Shown here one piece after another: positions 1 to 8,480 of a DNA stretch of 31,458 bases. Source of the DNA: CBDUQN01 sp965369375 (lineage in GTDB: Bacteria; Krumholzibacteriota; Krumholzibacteriia; Krumholzibacteriales; Krumholzibacteriaceae); contig CBDUQN010000031.1 of the NCBI GenBank assembly GCA_965369375.1, positions 1 to 31,458 of the forward strand. Direction: 5' to 3'. The notes below the pieces were generated by a model. That model did no database searches. It was given only the letters and a program-made list of their open reading frames with translations, and was not told where the DNA came from. Position 1 is the first letter of the stretch; each line of letters opens with the position of its first letter. Position numbers and translations under genes: made by a program.

Positions 1-2
1 AT

Positions 3-197
3 GTTACCCTTGACATTTATGATGTCAGGGGAAGCCGTATTGTCCGGCTCATCGACGCAGCGAGAGCGCGCGGCGACCACACGGTTGCCTGGAACGGCCT
101 CGATAGCTCGGGAAGCCCTGTATCCTCAGGGATTTACATCTACACGTTGAAAGCGGGCAAGACCGCGAAGGCAAAGAAGATGATCCTCCTGAGATAG
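3..197 (+). CDS. C-terminal end of a secreted protein with FlgD-like / type IX-style sorting domain (5' truncated by the window edge)
   Basis: The open frame enters from the left edge and stops at TAG 195-197, giving 64 residues. They follow the canonical C-terminal FlgD-like immunoglobulin module: a strand with IYDVRG, then HTVAWNGLDSSG, then VSSGIYIYTL, ending in a basic tail that finishes KKMILLR. In FCB-group bacteria this module closes many large secreted proteins and is associated with type IX secretion and surface attachment. The catalytic or binding part lies upstream of the window, so the protein's job cannot be told. A hairpin terminator follows about 65 bases after the stop. The same module closes the protein at 10691-12862. 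The family call is confident; secretion by a type IX system is inferred. Confidence 0.85.
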   Translation, partial: VTLDIYDVRGSRIVRLIDAARARGDHTVAWNGLDSSGSPVSSGIYIYTLKAGKTAKAKKMILLR

Positions 198-261
198 TAC
201 GGACCGGGGAAGACCGAGAACGGGATCGCGGGCGTTCGAGATACATATTCAAGCTCTACAG

Positions 262-312
262 AGGGCCGCGGGGACATGCATGTTGCTTCGCGGCCTTATT
301 TGCTTATTTACA
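262..312 (+). terminator. Rho-independent-type terminator after the sorting-domain protein
   Basis: GGCCGCG (264-270) pairs with CGCGGCC (289-295), and two more pairs (one G-T) can form outside. The 18-base loop contains the palindrome ACATGCATGT. A T-rich tract, TTATTTGCTTATTT, follows. It separates the upstream gene from the promoter of the S9 peptidase. Confidence 0.65.
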
Positions 313-334
313 GGGAAACAAATTAGTCTATAAT
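307..334 (+). promoter_or_regulatory. Sigma-70-type promoter for the S9 peptidase operon
   Basis: TTTACA (307-312) and a perfect TATAAT (329-334) are separated by 16 bases. Transcription would start near 341, about 45 bases before the ATG at 385. It lies just after the upstream terminator, which is where an independent operon promoter is expected. Confidence 0.6.
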
Positions 335-384
335 CACGGGAACAAATGGTCACCCTTCACCTGCATCCGAAAGGAGCATCCTGG

Positions 385-2505
385 ATGAAACGCTTCCCTC
401 GGTCCACAGCTTCACTACCTGCGCTCATTGTTCTCCTAGCCGTTCTCACATTATCACTTCCGAATGATGCTGCGGCGTCCGGAATCTTTACCCCTGAGGA
501 TGCGCTGAGCCTCAAATACAGCTATTCGACTGCCATAAGCCCGGATGGAATGTGGGTCGCATACACGGTCTCTGTGCCACGCACGGCGGACGAAGATGCG
601 GGCTCCGGGTACAGCGAACTCTACCTCGTCTCGACAAAGACGGGAGAAACACGTCCCTTTATCACGGGAAAGGTCAATGTCAGCTCTCCCCGTTTCAGCC
701 CCGACGGCAAGCGGATCGCCTTCCTTACCCGGCGCGGGAAAAAGACCGAGAATCAGGTCTGGATGATCCCGGTCGACGGCGGCGAGGCGATCAAGGTGAC
801 GAGCGCAAAATCGAGCGTGTCCTCCTTCCGCTGGCATCCGGGAGGAGAAAAAATAGCCTATGTTGCAACGACGCCACAGTGCAGCCGGGAAAAAGAACTC
901 GATGAAAAGGGCTATGGATTCGTTTTTTACGAAGAGAATCTCAAACACAGAAATCTCTACATGATCGGGGTCGGAGAGGACGGCGGCGCCGGAGAGGCCG
1001 AGCTGCTCATCGAGGAAATTAGCGTCTGGAACTTTGAATTCAGCCCCGACGGCAAAACGATAGCAGCGGCGGTCTCGAAGAAAAACCTGATCGATCATAA
1101 CTATATGTTCAAGAAAATTCACCTGCTCGATATCACAACGAAAGAGCTCACCCAGCTCACGGACAATCCGGGAAAGCTCGGAAGTTACGCCTTCAGCCCT
1201 GACGGTAAGAAGATCGTCTACACCGCCGCGCTCGAGCGGAAAGACCATGCGGTGAGCCAGGTGTACGTGATCGATGTTTCCGGCGGTGAGCCGCTGAACC
1301 TGACGGAGCCCGGTTTCAAGGGCCACGTAGGCTGGGCCCGCTGGAAGGACAAGAAGAATGTTATTTACATCGGTGAAGAGGGAGCGTGGAATACGCTGAA
1401 TATCGTCAAAGCGAGCGGCGGCAAGCGTAAGATGATCCTGCATTCGAAGGATACCGGCGTTGTCTTTTTCTCGCCCGGTTTTGCCAAGGATCGCAAGCAT
1501 TTCGTTTTCATCTGCTCATCTCCCGAAGTTCCACGGGATGTCTACTACTGGCAGTACGGAAAGAAAACCCTGAAGCGACTCACAACGCTGAATCCGTGGA
1601 TCGCCGAGCGCACGCTAGGGAAACAGGAAGTGATCCGATACAAGGCGCGTGACGGCCTCGAGATCGAAGGAATCATCGTCTATCCCGTCGGCTACGAGGA
1701 AGGCGCGAAATATCCCCTGATCATGTGCGCCCACGGAGGACCGGAGTCCCACTATACGAACAGGTGGCTCACCGGTTACTTCAACTCCGCGCAAGTTTAC
1801 GCGGGAGAGGGATACGTCACCTTCTGCCCCAACTACCGTGCCAGCACCGGATACGGCGTCGAGTTCGCCCTCAGGGGGTACAAAGATGCGGCCGGTAAGG
1901 AGTTCGACGACATTGCGGACGGGATCGAATTCTTGATTTCGAAGGGAATCGCCGATCCGGATCGCATCGGCCTCGGTGGGGGCTCATACGGCGGATTCGC
2001 GGCGGCCTGGTTCGCATCTTACTACACAAAGTATGCTCAAGCGGTGTGCATGTTCGTCGGGATAAGCGATCTCATCAGCAAGCGCGGAACAACCGATATC
2101 CCATACGAGGAACTCTACGTGCATTCCGGAGAGCCCCTCGAACGGATGTGGGAACAGAATCTCAAACGAAGCCCGATCTATTGGGCTCACCAGAGCAAAA
2201 CAGCTGTTCTGATTCTCGGCGGCACCGCAGACCCGCGTGTGCACCCCTCACAGAGTCTCGAGTTCTACCGGCGCCTCAAGATGAACGATCACCCGGCCGT
2301 CAGGCTCGTCCAGTATCCCGGCGAGGGACACGGTAACAGGAAACAGCCCGGCAGGATCGATGTTTTGTACCGCCAGCTTCAGTGGTACAACTGGTACGTC
2401 CGGGACAAGAATCCACTCGGCGGCCCCATGCCGCCGTTCGATATCAGCGACCAATACGGACTCGAATTCGAAGAAGCGGAGAAAGAAGAAAAGAAAGACG
2501 AGTAA
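385..2505 (+). CDS. Exported S9-family prolyl oligopeptidase-like serine peptidase
   Basis: This 706-residue protein has a signal peptide (basic start, hydrophobic stretch to about residue 28, ending DAAASG). A beta-propeller follows, with repeated FSPDGK(K/R)I blades (about 40-430). The C-terminal alpha/beta-hydrolase domain carries the triad Ser534 in GGGSYGG, Asp616 in GTADPR and His649 in GEGHGN. S9 enzymes of this type (dipeptidyl- or acylaminoacyl-peptidase-like) cleave short peptides, here probably in the periplasm. The ATG at 385 was chosen over one at 346 because AAAGGAG lies just upstream of it and the signal peptide then starts correctly. The gene leads an operon with the reductase at 2534 and the lipoprotein at 3794. 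A distant relative lies at 27716-29821. The exact substrate is unknown. Confidence 0.92.
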   Translation: MKRFPRSTASLPALIVLLAVLTLSLPNDAAASGIFTPEDALSLKYSYSTAISPDGMWVAYTVSVPRTADEDAGSGYSELYLVSTKTGETRPFITGKVNVSSPRFSPDGKRIAFLTRRGKKTENQVWMIPVDGGEAIKVTSAKSSVSSFRWHPGGEKIAYVATTPQCSREKELDEKGYGFVFYEENLKHRNLYMIGVGEDGGAGEAELLIEEISVWNFEFSPDGKTIAAAVSKKNLIDHNYMFKKIHLLDITTKELTQLTDNPGKLGSYAFSPDGKKIVYTAALERKDHAVSQVYVIDVSGGEPLNLTEPGFKGHVGWARWKDKKNVIYIGEEGAWNTLNIVKASGGKRKMILHSKDTGVVFFSPGFAKDRKHFVFICSSPEVPRDVYYWQYGKKTLKRLTTLNPWIAERTLGKQEVIRYKARDGLEIEGIIVYPVGYEEGAKYPLIMCAHGGPESHYTNRWLTGYFNSAQVYAGEGYVTFCPNYRASTGYGVEFALRGYKDAAGKEFDDIADGIEFLISKGIADPDRIGLGGGSYGGFAAAWFASYYTKYAQAVCMFVGISDLISKRGTTDIPYEELYVHSGEPLERMWEQNLKRSPIYWAHQSKTAVLILGGTADPRVHPSQSLEFYRRLKMNDHPAVRLVQYPGEGHGNRKQPGRIDVLYRQLQWYNWYVRDKNPLGGPMPPFDISDQYGLEFEEAEKEEKKDE

Positions 2506-2533
2506 TGAATCTCATTCGAAAGGAAGGTGCATG

Positions 2534-3772
2534 ATGAAAAAATCATCAGATACTATGTCGAGAAGATCCTTCCTTGGTCAAAGCGCTGCGTCCGTCATCG
2601 GCGCGGGGCTCGGTCTCGCCGGAACATCGAGCGTCCTCAAAGGTGGGCAGGCCGAGAGCGCACCGGGACAGGAGCCGGAGAAGTCAGGCGGGAAACCATA
2701 CATCAAGGAGTACCGGGAGCTCGGAAAGACCGGATACAAGGTTTCCGATATCTCCTTCGGTAACGGAAGGCTGCAGGATCCGGCCCAGCTCGAATACGCC
2801 ATCGAGCGCGGGATCAACTACGTCGACACCGCGCGCCAGTATTTCGATATGGAAGTCATCATCGGAAAGATCTTTCCCGCGAAGCGGGACAAGCTCTTCG
2901 TAACAACAAAACTCGAGCCGGAACTGGTAACGGCGACCGTTTCCGAAGCGGACCTGGCCAAGGGCATCGAGGAGAGCCTGCAGCGTCTCAATACCGATTA
3001 TATCGACTGCTGCCTCATACACTCGGTCGGCGATCCGAATCTCGGAGACCGGACACGCATCGAAAATCCGAATATCTACAGCGCGTTCGAAAAGGCGAAG
3101 AAGGCGGGGAAGATAAGGTTCTGGGGGGCAAGCTCACATGGCCCGAAGATGATCGAGGATTTCGACTGGCTCCTCGACAACACCGAAATCGACATGATCA
3201 TGCCGGGGATGAATCTCATGACAAAGGGGCTCGAACCGGTTCTGGCAAAGGCGAAAAAGAAAAGCGTTTCCATCGTCGCGATGAAGAGCCTCTCGGCCGC
3301 CCGCAAGATCGATTACTCGGATTATATGAAGGAGGGACGGACGGTCCGTCAGGCTGTAATCAAATGGATGCTCGCCCAGCCGAATATCGACACACTCTCG
3401 ATAACGATGGGGTCAATCGAGCAGATCGATGAGTACGTAGACATGTCGGGCAACTCCGGGCTCGGCCTCAACGAGAAGAAGATCCTCGAAAAATACGGAT
3501 CGCTCCTGGACCGTGACTATTGCAGACCCGGTTGCGACGGCTGCCTCGGCACCTGTCCGCACAACGTGCCTATACACGACATCCTGCGCTACCGGCTCTA
3601 CTTCAACAACTACGGACAAGAAAAGTACGCCATGAGCAAGTACGCACGTTTGCCGAAATCCCGGAATGCGACCATGTGCAGATCCTGCCCGGCACCGTGC
3701 GAAAGTCATTGCCCGTATAAACTGGCAATACGAACGAAACTCATCGACGCGCATTCGGAATTAACCGTTTGA
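2534..3772 (+). CDS. Tat-exported aldo/keto reductase with two C-terminal [4Fe-4S] cluster motifs
   Basis: The 412-residue protein starts with a twin-arginine signal (SRRSFLG, residues 9-15, then a hydrophobic stretch), so it is probably exported folded with its cofactors. The aldo/keto reductase barrel has the catalytic set Asp98, Tyr103, Lys126 and His163. The tail holds two ferredoxin-like motifs: CX3CX2CX3CP at Cys330/334/337/341 and CX2CX3CX3CP at Cys382/385/389/393. AKRs normally use NADPH, and fused clusters suggest electron transfer to or from another carrier. AAGGAAGG lies six bases upstream of the ATG at 2534; another ATG at 2531 is possible. It follows the S9 gene by 28 bases and precedes the lipoprotein by 21, so the three are probably one transcript. 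The substrate is unknown. Confidence 0.88.
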   Translation: MKKSSDTMSRRSFLGQSAASVIGAGLGLAGTSSVLKGGQAESAPGQEPEKSGGKPYIKEYRELGKTGYKVSDISFGNGRLQDPAQLEYAIERGINYVDTARQYFDMEVIIGKIFPAKRDKLFVTTKLEPELVTATVSEADLAKGIEESLQRLNTDYIDCCLIHSVGDPNLGDRTRIENPNIYSAFEKAKKAGKIRFWGASSHGPKMIEDFDWLLDNTEIDMIMPGMNLMTKGLEPVLAKAKKKSVSIVAMKSLSAARKIDYSDYMKEGRTVRQAVIKWMLAQPNIDTLSITMGSIEQIDEYVDMSGNSGLGLNEKKILEKYGSLLDRDYCRPGCDGCLGTCPHNVPIHDILRYRLYFNNYGQEKYAMSKYARLPKSRNATMCRSCPAPCESHCPYKLAIRTKLIDAHSELTV

Positions 3773-3793
3773 TAGCCTGGGGAGGTTTTGAGA

Positions 3794-4591
3794 ATGAATC
3801 TCTTGAAGAGATATAAAAAGAACGGCGAGATAATCATTCCCATGCTCATCTGCGTCATATTCGTCCTTTCCGTATTACTGACCGGGTGTGCCAAGGAAGA
3901 AACCGATCCCGTCAAAGCGCTCGTTTCAAAATCAGTCAAGGCCCTCGGCGGTGCGAAGAGGGCTACGGCCTGGACAACGAGAACCGAAAAAGGTCTCTTT
4001 CAGACGACATGGCCGGGCTGGGGCGATTTGAACGCCGCATGTACACGATTGGTTAAAAAGCCGGACAAGCTAAAGATCGATCGCGACTTCAGCGCCTACG
4101 ACCACCCATTTTTCCAGACATACTTCTACAACGACGGCGAAGCATGGATGATCATCAATCTCAATACAAGGCAGTATCCCACCCTCGCTTCGAACCTGCA
4201 GGATTACCTCGAAAGCGTCGACGGTCTGCCATACTATTACACGGCATGTGACACATTCTTCCTGGAAACGACAATCCCCGACGACTCGCTCTTCGCCGGA
4301 TCAACGCTCGATCGGGTCGGTCTCATCCACGAGGGTGACACGATCTTCTACGATCTGGGTAAGCAGGACCACCTTCCCGCCAGGATCATCGAAAACGGCG
4401 GGAGCCGGCATACCATTCTCGAAGATTACCGGAAGGTGAGCGGCATGAAGGTGCCGTTCCATATCACCGTCTTTGAAAACGGGACAAAACAGGCCGAATA
4501 TACATGGGAAGAAATACAATTCAATAAAAAGATCGACGACAAGCTATTCGAGGAGGGACGTCCGGCGCCGCCGGACACCTCGTCGGGATAA
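3794..4591 (+). CDS. Outer-membrane lipoprotein of unknown function, possibly LolA/LolB-fold
   Basis: The 265-residue product has a lipoprotein signal: a hydrophobic segment (residues 13-31) ending in the lipobox LTGC with lipidated Cys32. The mature part contains WTTRTEKGLF and several beta-rich stretches (FYNDGEAWMI, DTIFYDLG, HHTILEDYRKV-like HTILEDYRKV), the pattern of LolA/LolB-like or outer-membrane-lipoprotein-sorting-like folds, but I cannot name the family firmly. The start at 3794 has GGAGGT eight bases upstream; a TTG at 3788 is less likely. It is the last gene of the S9-reductase operon and may bind a lipid or a product related to those enzymes, which is inference. No clear terminator follows. 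Confidence 0.75.
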   Translation: MNLLKRYKKNGEIIIPMLICVIFVLSVLLTGCAKEETDPVKALVSKSVKALGGAKRATAWTTRTEKGLFQTTWPGWGDLNAACTRLVKKPDKLKIDRDFSAYDHPFFQTYFYNDGEAWMIINLNTRQYPTLASNLQDYLESVDGLPYYYTACDTFFLETTIPDDSLFAGSTLDRVGLIHEGDTIFYDLGKQDHLPARIIENGGSRHTILEDYRKVSGMKVPFHITVFENGTKQAEYTWEEIQFNKKIDDKLFEEGRPAPPDTSSG

Positions 4592-4614
4592 GCAGAGATC
4601 CAGCCATCAGTTGA

Positions 4615-5177
4615 TGCGGTTCCGCCGGTCCTGATGTAAAATGGCGTGAGAGCCTCGGTACCCTGCAATCCCTTTTGCGATCCGGTCATCCTTTCGTCGA
4701 GTTCATCGAGAGACTGAATACGGAGCTCTCTCCCCGGACACGCAAGAAACTGATATCGAACCTTCTCGTGCGCGCGCGGCTCCTCAACAGAAAACATTGT
4801 GAAACGGCGAATAATGAATCATGCGTCGAGAAAAAGCACGTACCGATTGCGAAATGAGAAACCTGTCTTCCTCGTTGAGAAATGCAATTCCATTCGAATG
4901 GAATTCCCTGCGATGCTGTATGCTTCTCGATCGCTCCGAATTCTTCTTCAAAACTCTCGAGCTCCATCCTTCAAAATCGAACATTTCAGGCGAGGAGGAA
5001 AATCTCAAAGCGATGAAAGTCGACCTGACACATTACTCGAACGAGATGCGGGAAATCTACGATGAAGCGTGGGAACATGGGAACTGGCAATCACTTATCA
5101 GATCAATCTGGCGGGAAGTCGGCACCCGACCGTCCACGAGCTCCCTTTTGTCACGCTTCTTGCAAAAGTACCGGTGA
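4615..5177 (+). pseudogene. Decayed coding stretch, possibly remnants of a radical SAM-type protein
   Basis: Two coding-like pieces lie in different frames. The first (4615-4857) has no good start and contains HPFVEFIERLNTELSPRT, then RKKLISNLLVRARLLN and later HVP. This resembles the leader that precedes the CXXXCXXC loop in one family of radical SAM proteins, but the loop itself is absent. The second piece, ending at 5177, contains EIYDEAWEHGNW, WREVGTRPS and a final FLQKYR; an ATG at 5013 gives 54 residues with a poorly spaced GAGGAGG. The whole stretch would encode under 190 residues, so an internal deletion plus frameshifts is the simplest reading. The radical SAM link is tentative, and the second piece could instead be a separate small gene. 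Confidence 0.3.
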
Positions 5178-5234
5178 AATCAGACAATAAATCCTTTGGT
5201 TGGCGCATTGTTTAATAAAAGACGGTTGGCAGTC

Positions 5235-5264
5235 CGGGATGAAACTCTGATCAGTTTCAACCCG
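5235..5264. other. Hairpin in the gene-poor stretch before the small ORF
   Basis: CGGG (5235-5238) and TGAAACT (5240-5246) pair with AGTTTCA (5253-5259) and CCCG (5261-5264), leaving one A-A mismatch and the loop CTGATC. No T-run follows, so it is not a typical terminator. It could be a structured leader for the ORF at 5347 or part of a small RNA. Confidence 0.3.
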
Positions 5265-5346
5265 AGGAATCGAGGATAATGACAGGGACTCTCAGTATTA
5301 AATTCAACAACGCAAGTCCAGACGGCGAGAAAGGAGCGTTGCACCA

Positions 5347-5508
5347 TTGAAGCGCAGACCTAACTTGCATAAGAAGAAGAACAGTCGCTCAGCTTCACAA
5401 ACAAAAAGAAAAGTAAAATGCCGCGACGACAAATCCGATAGATGGTCAAAAAAATACGGACCGGTTCAAGCGTTGCTCGATGAAAAACATGATGATTACG
5501 GGAGGTAG
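5347..5508 (+). CDS. Possible 53-residue basic protein with TTG start
   Basis: A TTG codon at 5347 is preceded by AAGGAGCG (5331-5338), at a spacing of about nine bases. It opens a 53-codon frame to TAG 5506-5508. The product is very basic at its N-terminus (KRRPNLHKKK, then TKRKVKCRDD) and ends in a mixed segment with DRWSKKYGPVQALLDEKHDD. The spread of Lys/Arg residues suggests a nucleic-acid-binding protein, but I recognise no family. No ATG start exists in frame. It sits alone between the decayed stretch and the M50 gene on the other strand. It may be real or a chance frame. Confidence 0.3.
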   Translation: MKRRPNLHKKKNSRSASQTKRKVKCRDDKSDRWSKKYGPVQALLDEKHDDYGR

Positions 5509-5573
5509 ATGCCGGCTACATTAGAAGGGAGAATACCCCGAAGATAAACCGCTCTGCTCCAGACATTCGACTA

Positions 5574-6695
5574 CTACTCCTGAAGCATGGTCATCATATT
5601 GATGACCTCCATCAGGTCACGTCTCGTGACGATTCCTACCAGACCCCCGTGCTCGTCGACTACCGGAATGCGCCCATGACCCTTCCTCATGATGAGTCGC
5701 AGCAGCGTCTCGGCCGGATCGGACGGATGCAGGGTGAACTCTCCTATTTTCCTGTCTATTACATCCCCGACCGTTGTCTCGCGCCATAGATCCCGTTCGA
5801 TCTGCTTGACATCCTTGAGTGATACCAATCCCGCCAATGCTCCGTTCTCGAGAACAGGAAACGAGCCGTAATGGTATTTCAAAAAGTAATCATCTACAAG
5901 GCTGCTCAGGGTCAAACTCGTATCAACGGTAATGACACCGGTGCGCATGATGTCTGCAACGCGCATGTGCCCAAGTGTCTCTTTGAAGGCGACCATGAGA
6001 TAGCCTGATTGAGCCGCCTGCCTCAAAAAGAAGCCGATGAACACGAGCCACAGGCCGTGAATCAGATTCCCATCAACGACAAAAACAAAGAGTCCGAGGA
6101 TCATGAGAAATGTCGCAAAGACGGTGCCGATCCGGCTGGAGATTTTCGTTGCCCGCCGCACATCGCCGGTTTTGTACCAGATCGCCGATCTCAGAATCCT
6201 GCCGCCATCGAGGGGAAATCCGGGTACGAGATTGAACAGAAGAACCATGACATTGATATAGGCGAGAAACCTGAAAATGACGGGGACAAACTCGACCTGC
6301 TCGAGCACGAGGGATAGGAGAAAAAACACCACGGCGAGCATGAGTGACATGAGCGGTCCGGCCGCAGCCATCTTGAACTCGAGGACGGGATCGTCCGACT
6401 CACGGTCCATCTGCGCGACACCACCGAACATGAAAAGGGTAATCTTCCTTATTGGAAGACCGCCTCTCGATGCAACCAGCGCATGGCTGAATTCGTGCAT
6501 CAGAATGGAGACGAAGAGCAGCATCGCCGTAATAAATCCGAGAATCCATCGCCCGGCCCCGAGCTCCGGGAATTCCAACGCATAGTAACCGTTGGCGAAT
6601 GTCCATGTGATCAGTGTCAGGACGAGAAGCCAGCTCACGTGCACCTCAACCGGTATACCCCATAAGCGGAACAATCGGATGCTCCTGCGAATCAT
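5574..6695 (-). CDS. M50-family (site-2-type) membrane metalloprotease with two CBS domains
   Basis: The 373-residue protein has several transmembrane helices (about 20-32, 50-80, 112-132, 138-156, 190-215). The zinc site is HEFSH (67-71), and the third ligand Asp163 lies in GFPLDGG. The C-terminal half carries two CBS domains (about 243-300 and 305-368), which in this family usually sense adenine nucleotides. Such proteases cut substrate proteins within the membrane, for example pro-sigma or anti-sigma factors. The ATG at 6695 has AAAGGAG at good spacing. It lies 36 bases downstream of panD on the same strand and is probably co-transcribed with it, although no functional link is known. The substrate cannot be read from the window. 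Confidence 0.9.
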   Translation of the reverse strand: MIRRSIRLFRLWGIPVEVHVSWLLVLTLITWTFANGYYALEFPELGAGRWILGFITAMLLFVSILMHEFSHALVASRGGLPIRKITLFMFGGVAQMDRESDDPVLEFKMAAAGPLMSLMLAVVFFLLSLVLEQVEFVPVIFRFLAYINVMVLLFNLVPGFPLDGGRILRSAIWYKTGDVRRATKISSRIGTVFATFLMILGLFVFVVDGNLIHGLWLVFIGFFLRQAAQSGYLMVAFKETLGHMRVADIMRTGVITVDTSLTLSSLVDDYFLKYHYGSFPVLENGALAGLVSLKDVKQIERDLWRETTVGDVIDRKIGEFTLHPSDPAETLLRLIMRKGHGRIPVVDEHGGLVGIVTRRDLMEVINMMTMLQE

Positions 6696-6731
6696 ATTGT
6701 CTCCTTTGCGGGGAATGCGGAACCGATAGGG

Positions 6732-7091
6732 CTAATCCGTGAATTCATTGATATAGCGGACGAATCGGTTCTTCCCGTCAACTTCGATAAAGAGCGGGTG
6801 AACGTTACCGGTCGACCAGGTGAATGCCATGATATCTACACAATCACCTTCATTGATGAGATGGGCGGCTGCACCGTTCATGCCTATCACACCGCTGCCG
6901 CGCTCGCCCTGAATAACGTACGTCTGCAGGCGCTTCCCGTTCGTACGATTGACAACAATGACACTCTCGTGCTCGCTCAGGTTGGCCTTGTCGATCAGAT
7001 CTTCATCGATCGTTATGCTTCCGACGTAGTTCAGATCCGCCTGCGTAACGGTGGACTTGAGGATCATCGATTTCAGTAGAAGCCGTTTCAT
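6732..7091 (-). CDS. panD: Aspartate 1-decarboxylase
   Basis: PanD removes CO2 from aspartate to make beta-alanine for pantothenate and coenzyme A. The 119-residue product matches the usual length. It has the self-cleavage site YVGS, where Gly24-Ser25 is cut to give the pyruvoyl group on Ser25, and the conserved NGKRLQTYVIQGERGSG and GMNGAAAHL stretches. The start is the ATG at 7091, with GGAG upstream; a GTG three codons earlier is less likely. No other pantothenate gene is nearby. The M50 protease gene follows in the same direction. Confidence 0.95.
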   Translation of the reverse strand: MKRLLLKSMILKSTVTQADLNYVGSITIDEDLIDKANLSEHESVIVVNRTNGKRLQTYVIQGERGSGVIGMNGAAAHLINEGDCVDIMAFTWSTGNVHPLFIEVDGKNRFVRYINEFTD

Positions 7092-7191
7092 AAAACTCAC
7101 TCCTGTACAGCTATCATGCCTGATCGTCTCACAAGAAACAATATAACAAAAATCGAGAGTGAATGAAAGAAGCGACTAAGGGCCGGCCCGC

Positions 7192-8340
7192 TCATGCCCG
7201 AAGGCGCCTCTTCTCCTCAAAAAGCCTTGCATAGAGCTCTCCGGTGAGCTTCGCCGTCCGGTGGATGCTGAATTGCTCCTCGACGACCCGTTTGGCCGCC
7301 CTGCCGAGGCGCCTGCGAAACTCTATAGCGCCGAGAAGCTTCCCGATTGCCGATGCCAGGGCACCGGCATCCCCCGCCGGCACGAGCAGCCCGTTCTCGC
7401 CGTCGGTAATCGCATCCAATATCCCGCCGACCGCCGTCGCCGCGATCGCTGTACCCGATGCCATGGCCTCGAGGAGTGAAACGGGCAATCCCTCACGCAC
7501 GGATGAGAGAACAAACACATCCGCCGCCGCGAGAAGATCCGGTATATCCGTCCTCGCGCCGGCCAGTCTCACGTGTTCTTTCACATCCAGTGAATCGATC
7601 CGTCCGGCTATCTCACTGCGGTGATCCCCTTCTCCGACAATGAGACATCGCACATGCGCCGCTGATTTGCGGAGGCGAGCGATCGCTTCGACGAGGAGGG
7701 GATAGTTTTTCGCGGAAACGAGCCTCCCGACCGACACAACGAGGGGATCGGCCGGCGGCCAACTGAACTCCGCCATTACCGCCGCCCTCCCCTTTCCCGG
7801 TCCCTCGAACCGTGACGGATCAACGGCATTGGGGATATACTTCAGCTTTTGCCAGTGAGTTTTCTCGCGCCGCGCCCTGATCTCCATGATATCACGGCTG
7901 ACGCAGATCCTCGCGTCGGTTACGCGATCGAGCATGCGCTCGAACATCAAATGTGCGGTGTTCTTCCACAGATGCTTGCCGTGCTCTGTCGTCACGAGCA
8001 CCGGAATGCGCGCGAATCCGCCGGCAACACGACCGACCGTGTCGGCGAGGGGCAAATGGCAATGCAGGATATCGAACTTCCCGTTTCGAAGGAAACGCAC
8101 CAATCTCGCAAAGGACGCGGGCAGCGACCGCCAGCGAAATCCGACGCAACAGAACGACTCGACATGCCGCTTCGCTTCCTTCTCCATTTCATCATCAGCC
8201 GCAACAAGACAGCATATCGACACGCTGAAGCGTTCACGATCGAGATTATTAACCAGATAGAGGACCTGCATCTCCGCGCCGCCGATCGCGAGCTTCGGGA
8301 TCAGCATGCAGATCCGCAGCTTCCTGTCACTGCCTTCCAT
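7192..8340 (-). CDS. GT4-family glycosyltransferase
   Basis: The 382-residue protein has a GT-B fold. The N-terminal domain begins RICMLIPKLAIGGAEMQ, typical of GT4 enzymes that bind acceptor with a GGAE loop. The C-terminal nucleotide-sugar domain has VVSVGRLVSAKNYPLLVEAI and the EX7E motif in EGLPVSLLEAMASG. It probably transfers a hexose from a nucleotide sugar onto a lipid-linked or surface glycan at the inner face of the cytoplasmic membrane. A GATGGAG ribosome site lies about 11 bases before the ATG. No other glycan gene adjoins it, so the acceptor is unknown. Confidence 0.9.
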   Translation of the reverse strand: MEGSDRKLRICMLIPKLAIGGAEMQVLYLVNNLDRERFSVSICCLVAADDEMEKEAKRHVESFCCVGFRWRSLPASFARLVRFLRNGKFDILHCHLPLADTVGRVAGGFARIPVLVTTEHGKHLWKNTAHLMFERMLDRVTDARICVSRDIMEIRARREKTHWQKLKYIPNAVDPSRFEGPGKGRAAVMAEFSWPPADPLVVSVGRLVSAKNYPLLVEAIARLRKSAAHVRCLIVGEGDHRSEIAGRIDSLDVKEHVRLAGARTDIPDLLAAADVFVLSSVREGLPVSLLEAMASGTAIAATAVGGILDAITDGENGLLVPAGDAGALASAIGKLLGAIEFRRRLGRAAKRVVEEQFSIHRTAKLTGELYARLFEEKRRLRA

Positions 8341-8480
8341 GCGGGTAACGCTCCATCAACTGCCATTTCCCCGATGCCGAGTAATGTTAAGCGGACATGC
8401 GATTTTCGGACACACAGAGATGTCGAATCATAATGTATTATCCCTCGTCTGACTAGTAACTTTCACATCTATCGAAAAAC

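Noticed and set aside
454..1500. Long open frame on the minus strand opposite the first S9 peptidase
   Set aside because: It has no ribosome site or recognisable domain and mirrors a gene with strong family motifs; it is an antisense shadow.
7180..7189. GGGCCGGCCC palindrome downstream of the GT4 gene
   Set aside because: It has no loop and no T-run, so it is not a convincing terminator; in GC-rich sequence it can arise by chance.
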